A model generated the notes under the pieces. That model worked only from the letters and a program-made list of their open reading frames with translations, searched no databases and was not told where the DNA came from. Shown piece after piece: positions 1 through 9,561 of a stretch of DNA of 64,000 nucleotides. The stretch's first letter is position 1; each line of letters starts with the position of its first letter. Made by a program: the position numbers and the translations under genes. The stretch is from Ipomoea triloba (Eukaryota > Streptophyta > Magnoliopsida > Solanales > Convolvulaceae), in the NCBI RefSeq assembly GCF_003576645.1, contig NC_044923.1, positions 1,602,602-1,666,601 of the forward strand, written 5' to 3'.

Positions 1-154
1 TTGCCCCCCCCCCCCCCCCCCCAAACCCCAACTCCTTTCCATCTAAGCTTCTTTCTTTTCCACCTTCTTCTTTCCCCTCTTCCTATCTGCCATTCCCAAA
101 TCTCTTCTGATCTTCTTCTTCTGTTGCATCTATACATAAACCCTAACCTTGTTT
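1..154 (+). other. Leader or proximal upstream region of the ATL gene
   Basis: This stretch begins with a run of about 20 cytosines and is pyrimidine-rich (CT and TTC clusters) up to about position 130, which is typical of plant 5' untranslated leaders. No ATG in frame with the downstream RING-H2 gene is present. I see no clear TATA box, so the promoter is probably to the left of the window. The start of transcription cannot be placed from sequence alone. Confidence 0.4.
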
Positions 155-331
155 GACAAATAGGTTTCCCCAGGTGCCACCACTAGTACAAAATCAGTCA
201 TCTGCGTCAGGAGTTGGGACATTCTGCCTCTGGAGTTGCCCGGACAGATAGGTTTTCTCAGGTGCCACCGCTAGTACAGAATCAGTCATTTGCGTTTGGA
301 GTTGGGCACAATCTGCCTCCGAAGTTGCCCA
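155..331 (+). repeat. Tandem duplication of an 88-bp unit with CACTA-like motif
   Basis: Two direct copies of about 88 bp (155-242 and 243-331) begin GACAAATAGG and GACAGATAGG and share most positions. Each contains a motif near CACTAGTACAAAATCAGTC (second copy CGCTAGTACAGAATCAGTC) followed by TGCGT. This motif resembles the terminal inverted repeats of plant CACTA (En/Spm) transposons. The pair sits directly before the ATL start codon and would lie in its 5' leader. The tandem duplication is directly visible; the CACTA origin is inference. Confidence 0.6.
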
Positions 332-354
332 GACGCATATGCCACAGACGCAGA

Positions 355-1401
355 ATGGTGCCAACGGTAAGTGATCCAAAAACATGGGTGCCATACATGA
401 ACACCAGGGATTGTTCCCAAGGATTCTGCAGCTTATACTGTCCACAATGGTGCTACATCATCTTCCCCCCTCCACCCCCATTTGACTTCCCAGAAGATAA
501 CAACTCAGGCCCAAGTTTTTCCCCTCTTGTGATTGCCATAATTGGGATCTTAGCCAGTGCTTTTCTGCTGGTGAGTTACTATGCCATAATGTCAAAGTAC
601 TGTGGCAACAGAAGGGGGAGAATCAGAGAGAGTGATGATAATAATCAGAGAGACTCTGATGATTCTGAGGAGAATCAGGACCCTTCAATCCATGGGCAGC
701 CATGGAATTCTGCAAACACAGGCCTGGATGAGGCTCTGATCAAATCCATCACAGTTTTCAAGTACAAAAAAGGTGATGGGGTAGTGATTGATGGCTCAGA
801 TTGCCCTGTCTGCCTCAGTGAGTTTCAAGAAGATGAAAATCTCAGACTTCTCCCAAAATGCAGCCATTCATTCCATGTTAATTGCATAGATACCTGGCTG
901 AAATCCCACTCCAATTGCCCTCTCTGCAGATCAAACATTGTGTTCTTGAACCCTTCTCTCCCTCCCCCAATCATGGATCCCCCTTCAACAGCCCCAGAAC
1001 CCCAAAATCAAGAACAATCTTCTGCAGAACAAGAAGAAACAGAAGCAGAAGAAGCAGAAGAAAGTGCAGAAACCAATAATCCCCCCAAGAGCCCTGAAAG
1101 AAACCACCATACAATCACAATCAGAGAAGATAACCTCACAAGAAGATCTGTGTCCATGGATTCTTCTCCCTGCCAAGCCAGGCTATCCATAGCAGACATT
1201 CTCCGAATCGATCACGACGAAGAATGCAGCTTCCATGATTCCCAGATGCAGGAAATTGGATCATCCAAAGCAGAAATTAGACAAAGTGTTTTGGGCTGTG
1301 TTATTAGCCCTGCAGTGATGCATAGATCATTCTCCAGCGGCAGATTCTTCTTCCCTAAACTTAATAGACCACCAACAAACACATCAATACTTCCTTCTTG
1401 A
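355..1401 (+). CDS. RING-H2 finger protein, ATL family E3 ubiquitin ligase
   Basis: A single-exon gene of 348 aa. ATL proteins are membrane-anchored E3 ligases that receive ubiquitin from E2 enzymes through a RING-H2 domain and often act in stress or defence signalling. The N-terminus has a cysteine-rich stretch (residues 20-33, pattern DCSQGFCSLYCPQWC) and a proline run. It is followed by one hydrophobic transmembrane segment (about 56-78), a GLD motif (123-125) and a complete RING-H2 with ligands C150, C153, C169, H171, H174, C177, C188 and C191. The C-terminal tail is acidic, then serine-rich. The ATG at 355 is the first in frame; the frame is open upstream but has no ATG. The layout resembles Arabidopsis ATL51/52-type members. 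The substrate cannot be told from sequence. Confidence 0.93.
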   Translation: MVPTVSDPKTWVPYMNTRDCSQGFCSLYCPQWCYIIFPPPPPFDFPEDNNSGPSFSPLVIAIIGILASAFLLVSYYAIMSKYCGNRRGRIRESDDNNQRDSDDSEENQDPSIHGQPWNSANTGLDEALIKSITVFKYKKGDGVVIDGSDCPVCLSEFQEDENLRLLPKCSHSFHVNCIDTWLKSHSNCPLCRSNIVFLNPSLPPPIMDPPSTAPEPQNQEQSSAEQEETEAEEAEESAETNNPPKSPERNHHTITIREDNLTRRSVSMDSSPCQARLSIADILRIDHDEECSFHDSQMQEIGSSKAEIRQSVLGCVISPAVMHRSFSSGRFFFPKLNRPPTNTSILPS

Positions 1402-2437
1402 AAACATTTTAGTTTCCTTCATTTCTAGGAATCTTAGCTTTGTTAAGATTAAGGTTGCAGAAAAGCTAAGCCAGAAACATAAACAAAGAGTTTGAGTTTT
1501 TTTTTTTTCCCCCCTTTTTTGTTCATGGTTTTTTTGATGATTGATAATTTTGTATGACTACTTCATTGTTCTATAAACAGCATTGGAGAAAGTTTATGAT
1601 CCAGCAGAATTTAGGCATAGAATTATGGTTATTGTTGGCTTTACATTAATGATATATGTTTGTCTTTCAGCATTTAATATGAGAAGTGGAACATTTATGG
1701 CTATTTAATTTGGTAGATATTTTTAATTAGTGTCATGTCCAATGATCTTAGTGGCAAACTATAAGGACCTCAAGTCTTGTATGCTAAATATTATTCAAGA
1801 CTTATGTAATAAGGTGGGACCAAAATTTGCACCTCTTAATATTGTCGGTGTAAAATTATTGGATGTGTTGCAACTATGTTTGAAAGTGGAGGCAAATTTC
1901 CATCCATCTTTATGTGGATTGGTGTGTGATTTGTCTTATGTTATTGGAAGATAACATGCGATAGAGCGTAGTGCAATGAAGTGAAGCAAAATAGAGCGAC
2001 AAGGTTGGGGATGCGGGGGAGTTCACTCACGGTACGGTACAGTAGTACATAGGTAATTTTGTAGATGTACCGTTAGGGTTATTTATAAATATGATACTTG
2101 TAACCAGAATATATGTTTTATCATCACAATTAATAAAAGATCTCATTCATTCTTGTTGATGTAGCTAGGTTCTCGACGAAACCATGTAAACTATTCTTCT
2201 TGTTTCGATTTTTTTATTCTTGATCTCTCGATCCAATTTTTCTCGACATGGATGTATCTAGTGGATGTTAATTCAAGATTTTTCTTTGTACTAGCTAACC
2301 GTTTAGTGAAAGATAAAGTGAGAGACATAGGAGCACTTAAGAGCTGAGTGGCCTATCGCTCCTACTCAACATGTTACAAAAACCCATTCTTCAATTCCCT
2401 TTCTTAAAATGGTTGTCTACATCTATTTAGGGAAGAT
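1402..2437. other. ATL 3' flank and possible degenerate LTR fragment
   Basis: The first 300 bp are T-rich and probably hold the ATL 3' untranslated region. The stretch 1960-2260 looks like the end of a degraded copia-type long terminal repeat: AATAAAAGATCTCATTCATT is followed by a TTCTTG..GATGTAGCTAGG..CTCG..ACCATGTAAAC pattern that I know from LTR R/U5 regions. No flanking duplication or partner LTR was found, so the call is tentative. An open frame at 1730-1954 shows no recognisable domain. Confidence 0.3.
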
Positions 2438-2439
2438 TT

Positions 2440-2845
2440 TTCACCTTTACATGTTTGGTTGGATGAAAAAAAATTCAAGGAAAAAGTTAAATTTTCTTTA
2501 AATTTGTCCGTTTGGTTCATGGAAAACTTTTTTGACAGAAAAATGTTTTCTCCGAGGGGAAGGAGTGATATTTTGTTTTCTATAAAAGTTGGGAAGAAAG
2601 TATCACATGGTTGAACAATTTTGCCCTTATTACTGTTATTATCATTATGTGTATGAGTATTTCAGTTTTCATACTCATTATTTCTTACCATTTCAACTCC
2701 AACCAAACAAACGCATCAATATTTTCACTAATTCCTTTTTCACCAGTCAAACAATAGAATCAATCTTCTTGATACTTTCTTTTTCATGAAATTTCAATTT
2801 CATTTCTCCTCAAAATATTTTCTGCAAACCGAACAGAACCTTAGA
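2440..2845. mobile_element. MITE-like element, GTTTGG termini
   Basis: The stretch opens with a GTTTGGTTGGATGAAAA motif and closes with AAACCGAACAG. GTTTGG-type inverted ends are common in plant hAT- and Harbinger-derived MITEs. The inside is T-rich, with a GTTTGGTTCATGGAAAA repeat near 2510. No clean target duplication was found, so boundaries are approximate. Confidence 0.3.
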
Positions 2846-3294
2846 GCATGTCCCATAGTCCTTTTCCAAAAAAAACAAGCCCAATGAGCAACACCCAAGC
2901 TGCTCAATAGGCATGTGCTCTTCGCCCACTCATTGAGTGATTGGAGTGGTCCACCGCATGGCGATTGTGATGGTACCTTGGTATGCAGTGGGGCTGAAGT
3001 GTTAAAGGGTTGTGTCTACATATTGGCTACTAAGGAATGATTAGTGTCATGCGTTTGGCATTTTAATTTGTTTCCAAACCAAATCTAATCATTCTTAATG
3101 TTATTATCACTTTGCTTTCAAGTGCAGAGTGTGATTCCATTTCATGTCCTCTACAAGAAGGGACCAAATTATCACCTTCCTTCCTGTTTTCGTGCGTAAC
3201 CACACACACAAAGGACATAAAAAGGAAACCGGGTTAGGATAGTATCAACATCAAATGGTTTAGGCCTGGACCGTCTTGAATTATATTAGTTCAG

Positions 3295-3890
3295 GAAATG
3301 TTAGGCATGACAAAGATCGATCTATTTGAATAAGTAGATGGAGTGTGATTCTCATATCTGAATGTTAGGTTGGTTTGGTTCTTGCCGACAGCCCGACACT
3401 CTCTTAATTGAACCTGTTGCACAAGATTTTCATAGTACCGATGTGTTATTTATAGACTATTGCATAGCAGTGTAGTTAGTTTTTTCATTATCCAATAAAA
3501 AAAGGATCAATCTCTAATCACTCAACTTCGAGCGAACCGGTCTAGATCTAGGTCATTCTTTTTTCGTGTTTATTTTAGTCCGTGGAAGGGTGGCTAGGGT
3601 CACTCCAAACAACACTATCTACTCACGGTTGTCAATTTCGAAACACACAACTCATGCCATGAAACTGATGGTCGAGAAGGTGGAGCATGATTCTTGTACT
3701 AGAAAATCACAGATTTGATTATTGTCTATAGTCTATACTCTCCCAGTCAAGTCCACCACATAGGGTCTTCATAGCGTGGTTCATCATTTCTGTATAATTT
3801 ACAAGTTATTACACAAAAAATAGATTCATAGATTTATGCTGTGCACACCCAACTTGTCATCAAGTTGCGTATATAACGAAGGACAATGAT
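3295..3890 (+). repeat. Two degenerate SINE-like (family S2) copies
   Basis: Around 3300-3480 and 3650-3890 the sequence matches, with many changes, a dispersed motif found elsewhere in the window. That motif is an internal GGTTCAATTCTTGTCAACAC-like box, then CTCTCCC..TCGAACCTGTCGCACA, then TTTACTTCTC..TTTGCAGGCTATTACGCA. Clearer copies lie at 17630-17795, 28640-28850 and 28875-29092. The box resembles a pol III B box, so a tRNA-derived SINE is likely. The copies here are old and have no visible target duplications. Confidence 0.4.
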
Positions 3891-4163
3891 GTCATTTTCA
3901 ATCCAGCAAGTAAAACAAGGAATTGGGCCGATATTCTCCAGAAAAATGTTATTTGGGCTTCAAGTCCAAATCCAAAGCTATGTAAAAGTATTTTAAAATA
4001 AAATAAGACTAATCATTATGGGCTTTAACAGCAACACTTCAATATGACCCATCCTAATCATGGGCCTTACACAGAGTTTAATGGAACAATAAATAGTAAT
4101 CAAGACAAGTAAAACAAAATAGATAAAATATTTAATACGTGTGAGGATACCAATTGTTATAGC

Positions 4164-4885
4164 CAATCGTTATACCTGCACCACGGTGCACATAGCAATG
4201 TGCACCACGTACGTAAAACGACGTCATTTTGGTGTTAGTAGACGCGGACGCTAATGACTCAGGGAATTCATTATCTATAATACACATAATCGTTATCTAT
4301 AATACACATAACGTCTGCCTAGAATACATAGAATGTTTGCCCAGAATACACAGAATATTGACACAAAATACACAGATGTTAGTGGACGCGAATGACTCCA
4401 AGGAATTCATTATCTATAATACACATAATCATTATATAGAATACACAGAACGTTTGCCTAGAATACACAGAATGTTTGCCCGTAATACACAGAATATTGA
4501 CGCAAAATACACAGAACTCATCCTCCTAACATTCGAATGCACAAACACATCACAACTTGTGTTAATAACATGAATACACATAATATTTACACAAAATACA
4601 CAGAACTCATCCTCCTAAACATTCGAATGCACAAACACATCACAACATGTGTTACTAACATGAAATCACAACATGTGTTACTAACATGAATACACATAAC
4701 GGTTGCCTATAATACACAGAACGGTTGCCTAGAATACACTGAATGATTGCCTGGAATACACAGAATACTAACATAAATACAGAGACCAGCCGAAACGGGA
4801 AACGTGATTTCCAAAAAAACGGACGATTAGTTTACAATGCTCAAAACGACGTTGTTTAGGTACGTGGTGCACAGTATAATTTGCC
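4164..4885 (+). mobile_element. Non-autonomous TIR transposon with internal minisatellite (copy 1)
   Basis: A 722-bp element flanked by the direct repeat TGTTATAGC (4155-4163 and 4886-4894). The ends are inverted: the left reads TTATACCTGCACCACGG.. and the right, reverse-complemented, reads TTATACTGTGCACCACG... Behind the ends, both sides carry a CGTACGT..AACGACGT block. The interior is built from degenerate repeats of about 22-24 bp around GAATACACAGAACGTTTGCC. No transposase is encoded. The 9-bp duplication suits a Mutator-like (MULE) element; 8 bp (hAT) is possible if the terminal C belongs to the element. A second copy lies inverted at 52623-53328. Short open frames inside are repeat by-products. 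Confidence 0.75.
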
Positions 4886-5517
4886 TGTTATAGCTTAGAC
4901 CATGGTCCATATTGAAAGGTTGACCACTAACATATAAATTCATTTTTATTTTTTAATATACTGCAGGTTCATTATATTTTGACATATGTACATTTTAGTG
5001 TACGGAAATGAACGTATAATATAGTAGCAAATAATCTATACTATACTAAGAATAAGCATGTATTAATAATTTATCTTACAATGTGAATCACCACCCACGA
5101 TTCACATAATACTTTGCTAGGACTCTAGGAGACACCTTGTAAGTACAAAAAGAATCAAATTTTCATCAATAATAAATTATTAAAATATTTATGTACACTG
5201 GAAAATTGCAAGGTGACAAAGAACTGATTTGCAAGTTCTGCCCAAAGCCTAAAAACTTCATAGTGTTTGTCAGCACTGCAAAATTTCACACTCCCTTTTG
5301 TCTTTTCTTCACTTTCCACTTCACTACTGGTATAAGTTAATGTCTGAAGATACTTTTAAATTGCAAAATTTTACTACTATTCAATTGATTACTTATTGTA
5401 ATAGTGAATAAATTAAGATGGTGATAGAGATATTGGAAGTAGGATTTGGAGCGAATTGAACCGATCTGAGGAGGAGAACAAGGATGACCTGGGACGAGCT
5501 TGAGATATCAGCCTAGG

Positions 5518-5640
5518 CCTTAGGCGCCTCGTGTGCCAAGGCTAGCCTCAACCTCAACCTTGGGTGCCCATTGCGCCAAGGACGGCCTTGGCCTCGACCA
5601 TGGGTTCCTAGTGTGCCAACTGCCAATGTCAGTCTCAGCC
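5518..5640 (+). repeat. Minisatellite, three units of 40-41 bp
   Basis: Three consecutive units begin at 5518, 5558 and 5598 (CCTTAGGCGCC.., CCTTGGGTGCC.., CCATGGGTTCC..). A partial fourth, CCTTGG, begins at 5639. The array is GC-rich in an AT-rich setting. The surrounding 5440-5875 region has an LTR-like feel (CTTTTATCTTTATCTCTCATTACC, then GGGTCACACC), but no retrotransposon ends could be defined. Confidence 0.6.
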
Positions 5641-5879
5641 TTGGATACGGTCAAATCACAACCACCTGTCCTTTTTGTGTGGTAGGGGTGGTTGTAGTTC
5701 CGAGTATAGTATAAATTCTTGCAATATTATCGTCTTGTTAGGACATCACAAAATTTCTTGTGATCACATTACACAAGTCTTAATACAACACTCTTGTTTT
5801 TTCAATACCTTTTATCTTTATCTCTCATTACCCCTTTAATTATCGGGGTTTTGTTAATTCGGGTCACACCAGTTATTAA

Positions 5880-7690
5880 TTTTAATTTTAATCCATCAGA
5901 TGATTTGGAGAGATATGGTTAGGTGAAAAGATGATATATAGATGGGATGCACATGTAGTATAGTAGTGATGAAAACAAAATCCTTTTCCAAAATGACATT
6001 GACAATGTCATGTGCTTTCACTATTATAATATACACATATGTAAGATAATAATAATATTTTAATTACTTAAAATGCTTAATCAATTATGAAAGCTTAGTA
6101 ATTGTCTTATGCATGTTTCAAAGAGTGATGACAATCCAATTCCTCTACATCCTCATCCCCATATCTATTTAGAGGTATTCCACCTCAGCTCCCTCCATAT
6201 ATATGGTCCATGCATCTACACTTTCTAGATTTAAAATTCCCCTTTTTTCTTCTCTAGGAAAAGAGTTTTCAAAAAAAGGAAAAGAGTTCTATCTATGAGA
6301 ATAATATCTATTTTATGGGAAATGATTATATATGCATGTCTAGAATTGAATATTATATTATTTTATATGTTTTTAATCATTTAATGAGCACATCAATTCA
6401 GTATTCGATCAATTATTATCTTATGGCATTCTAATAAAGAAAGAGAGACAAAACGATAACTTATCTTCTATATATGGTGTATATATAAGAATGAATTCAC
6501 CATTTTAGTTATTAGTGAAAAACTTGTGTTGCAGGACAAATTTTTGTATTTATGTGTAAAAGTTGATGTAGATGATATATAGTACTAAAGAGCCAATTGG
6601 GAGAGGCTTACATCTAGGGGTGTGTTGAGAAGTGCTTCTGTTACGTTGCTCTCTTAGATCAGAATAAATGTTAATTGTAAAAGTGTGGGATTAGAAAACG
6701 AAAAATCATAAGCTCGATCTGGTACAACATGGAAACAACAAAGACCCTCACTTTCACCTACTTGAGGTTATTAATAAAGGACTTTTTAATAGAGCTTTAA
6801 GGTCATGTACAGTAACGTTAGGCATTTTCTACAGAGAGACAAATCATGCAATTAAGGAATTTATTAACAGACATTGGAGGCGTGTGTTTTATTAGACACC
6901 TTCATAAATGAACCAAATAATATGTAGATTAGATAGATTCCCCATTTTAAACATGTCTAACGTTGAGTTCAAATCAATTTTCAACAATTTGCCCAGAAGC
7001 CTTCGGCGGCCTCTACTTACACAAGATAACATGCATCATTTGAACTAAATATTGTGATCTTATTTTCATGTCTTCTCTACCCTAGTTCGTTTCTTTTAAA
7101 CTATATTAAAACAAAATATTATCATCACATCAACCTCATTTATAGACCAATCACTCAAATTCTAGGATGGCATTGTAAGCAAGGTTCAAAATAGAAAAAT
7201 GGTTTTTGGAGTACAAAACAAGAGGTCAGCAAATCCTTTCACACTAATATGGACCTACCAAAAATGGATTAGGGTTATGATTTATGGAAGCTAAGCACAA
7301 TTGCTAACCCTATCTCCCATTTCAAGCAAAGATTCCAACCCAGTCATTTTACCTTTGCCCCAAATTTACCGAAACCCCAAAAAAAGCTGAAAAGCATATG
7401 TATTATTGGTTCTAACTTTTACTTGTTTCTATACAAAATTTGTAGGATAATTGTTTGTCTAACCACTGCTACCATGCACATGCACATGTGGCCACATGTT
7501 GCACTCAAAGATTGCCCATCAACTCACTATATATAGATAACCTTTTGTACATATATACCCTATCACTTCATATATAATGTGTGTGTGAAAATGAGTATAA
7601 TTTATAGGCAAATATATTTTGGTCATGAAACAAAACCTAATATATGATATACAATTTAAACTTTGATTTACGAGTAAATCATCAACTATT
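5880..7690. other. AT-rich intergenic DNA
   Basis: No open frame, RNA gene or clear repeat boundary was recognised. The stretch contains ordinary AT-rich low-complexity patches. Confidence 0.4.
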
Positions 7691-7696
7691 ATTTGA

Positions 7697-7880
7697 ATGT
7701 GCGCTTTATGGGAAGTCTACCTTGTAACCCTAATCAACAAAAGACCATAATGAGATAAACCAGTCTAGGTTGTTTATAGTTGACTGATCCAAATCGGAAC
7801 GACTAATGAGTAGCTCTCACTAGTAGTCAAACTTGGAACCTTGTAGTTACCAAGCCAACTGCCTAACCAACATAGTTGGC
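7697..7880 (-). repeat. SINE-like family S1 copy
   Basis: This matches a dispersed family whose hallmark is GAGATAAACCAGTCTAGG-TT-TATAGTTGACTG.TCAAA, followed by GAACTTGGAACC and ACCAAGCCAAC. On the minus strand the last two blocks lie at the head and look like the A and B boxes of a tRNA-derived promoter. Other copies are at 8490-8680, 15335-15480, 16795-16925, 30560-30715, 30785-30942, 32945-33220, 38340-38520, 44165-44345, 47935-48065 and 62195-62335. Confidence 0.55.
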
Positions 7881-7990
7881 GTGGTAGTTTAGCACCTTGT
7901 CCCTTAAGCATGAGATTGGGGGTTCGACCCCACCCATGTGAATGGAGCAAACCATTTGGTCAGTTCCCTACCACTTAGTGTGCAGTTGAA
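7868..7990 (+). repeat. tRNA-derived SINE-like element
   Basis: A head with an A-box-like stretch (AGTTGGCGTGGTAGTTTAGC, about 7874-7893) is followed 30-50 bp later by a near-perfect B box, GGTTCGACCCC (7921-7931). This is the internal pol III promoter of tRNAs and tRNA-derived SINEs. The sequence does not fold into a complete tRNA with anticodon and acceptor arms, so a SINE head is the better reading. It abuts the S1 copy on its left. Confidence 0.5.
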
Positions 7991-8489
7991 GATATCTAGC
8001 TAGATTTTATATAGTATTTAGTCAAATCATGTAAAAATTATCACTTTTTAAAAAACCTATCATCATAATGATACGATTTATTCAAAGAAACAATAATAAT
8101 ATTCAAAGAGACAAAATTGGGTCTTACATTCCATTCCTATCAATATGCTATTAATTAAGTTTGATATTTTCAACTATAAACTTAATCATTATCTCATATT
8201 TGCAAGAGCAGTATAGTCTTCAAATTATTTGGCTCACTATCAATCATATCTTAATTGACATGACTCGTGATGTAATTTAATGATAAGTCACACACTTTTT
8301 GACAATAAACCTAACTTTCAATACTATTATTTTTATGATACTTTGAAAAAACCATAAAGATAGATAAATATTGAAGAAAGAAAAAGGCTTGTGAGTTTTT
8401 TTTTTTTAAGGACAATTTCTTATAATTTTAATATTTAAAAGAAACCATCAATATATTTTGATTTACAAGAAAACTTGCAACCGCTAATT

Positions 8490-8685
8490 CAAATATGCAC
8501 TCTAGGAAATATCTCGTGGTTGTAATGGACAAATGATCACAAGAAGGTGAGGTAAACTAGTCTAGATTTTTTATAGGTTATTAGCTCAAACCAAAAATGT
8601 CAATATACAGCTCCCACAGAAAGTTGAACTTCAAAACATTATGATTACCATGCCAACTATCTTACCAATTCAGTTTTACTTTGTC
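8490..8685 (-). repeat. SINE-like family S1 copy
   Basis: Contains the S1 hallmark GAGGTAAACTAGTCTAGAT, then CTCAAACCAAAAATGTCAATA, CAGCTCCCAC and AGTTGAACTTC, in the same orientation as the copy at 7697-7880. It is considerably mutated. Confidence 0.5.
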
Positions 8686-8967
8686 CAAACCATCAACATA
8701 GTGATTCAAGTGTTAAGAAAATTAATTCTACTCAAATATAGTTGAATTAAAGTTTTTGAAATTTGAAAAGAATTATAGTATATGAATTATTAAAGTTAAA
8801 ATATAAACCCTATATATATATGGGATTTTTGGAGAAAAGGGGGCCCCAACGACAATAAATGACTTCTGTTCTTGCCTCCTAGGTTGGAAATAAGGAAATG
8901 GCCTCATGATGTACTATACATTCACAAATTTCCAACTTTTGGTCTACCTTTGGCTTTCATGCATTCA

Positions 8968-9008
8968 TCTCTCTCTCTCTCTCTCTCTCCCTCCCTCTCT
9001 CTCTCTCA
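8968..9008. repeat. CT microsatellite
   Basis: About 40 bp of nearly pure CT dinucleotides, interrupted by CCCTCC. It lies about 0.6 kb beyond the 3' end of the bHLH gene. Confidence 0.9.
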
Positions 9009-9561
9009 ATCCACAAGCTTCCAATTCTATTCTCCATGATTGATCTCACCTCCCATATGCCAAAAAAGACAAATGTATATGTCAAAAATCATTTAATTTC
9101 CTGTAACACAAGATACCCCATTTATTTTTCATACAATATATTAGAACCGAACATTTAATTTGAATTCAAACACATCTATAAATTAAATTAAATTCGCGGG
9201 ATTGTAAAATTTAAACTTAACTTTATTATCTAATACTTACGGTATAGTGTCAAATTCTACCCTAATATATAAATTTCAATCAATGTGCAAACTAAATAGT
9301 TAAGAGAATTAATAATCACCAAATCCTAATAGGGTAAGATTAAAATGCATTAATATATAATACAACTATTTGTACCTATAAAGGAAGGACAAAAAAACTC
9401 TAATCAACATTCAGAGAGTACAGAGACAGAGAGAGAGAGATGATGTTTCACTGAAACTAGCTTAGCCACACCAAAAAAAAAAAAAAAAAAAAAAAAATGA
9501 ATAATACTGTGGGGTGCCCTAGCTTGAAGGCAGCTTAATAGTGAAGAAGATGATGATGAGC

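Noticed and set aside
214..354. N-terminal extension of the ATL frame upstream of 355
   Set aside because: The frame is open but has no ATG; it begins at a TTG inside the tandem-duplicated leader.
1730..1954. 74-codon open frame downstream of the ATL gene
   Set aside because: No domain, no neighbouring exon and no coding character; it lies next to an LTR-like remnant.
4229..4573. Open frames of about 80-120 codons in the TIR elements (also at 52607-52969, 52933-53178 and 53151-53393)
   Set aside because: They arise from the 22-24 bp internal repeats (NTQNI.., EYTECL.. patterns) and exist in both orientations; not genes.
7874..7945. Candidate tRNA gene with good B box
   Set aside because: No acceptor stem or anticodon arm forms; it fits a SINE head.
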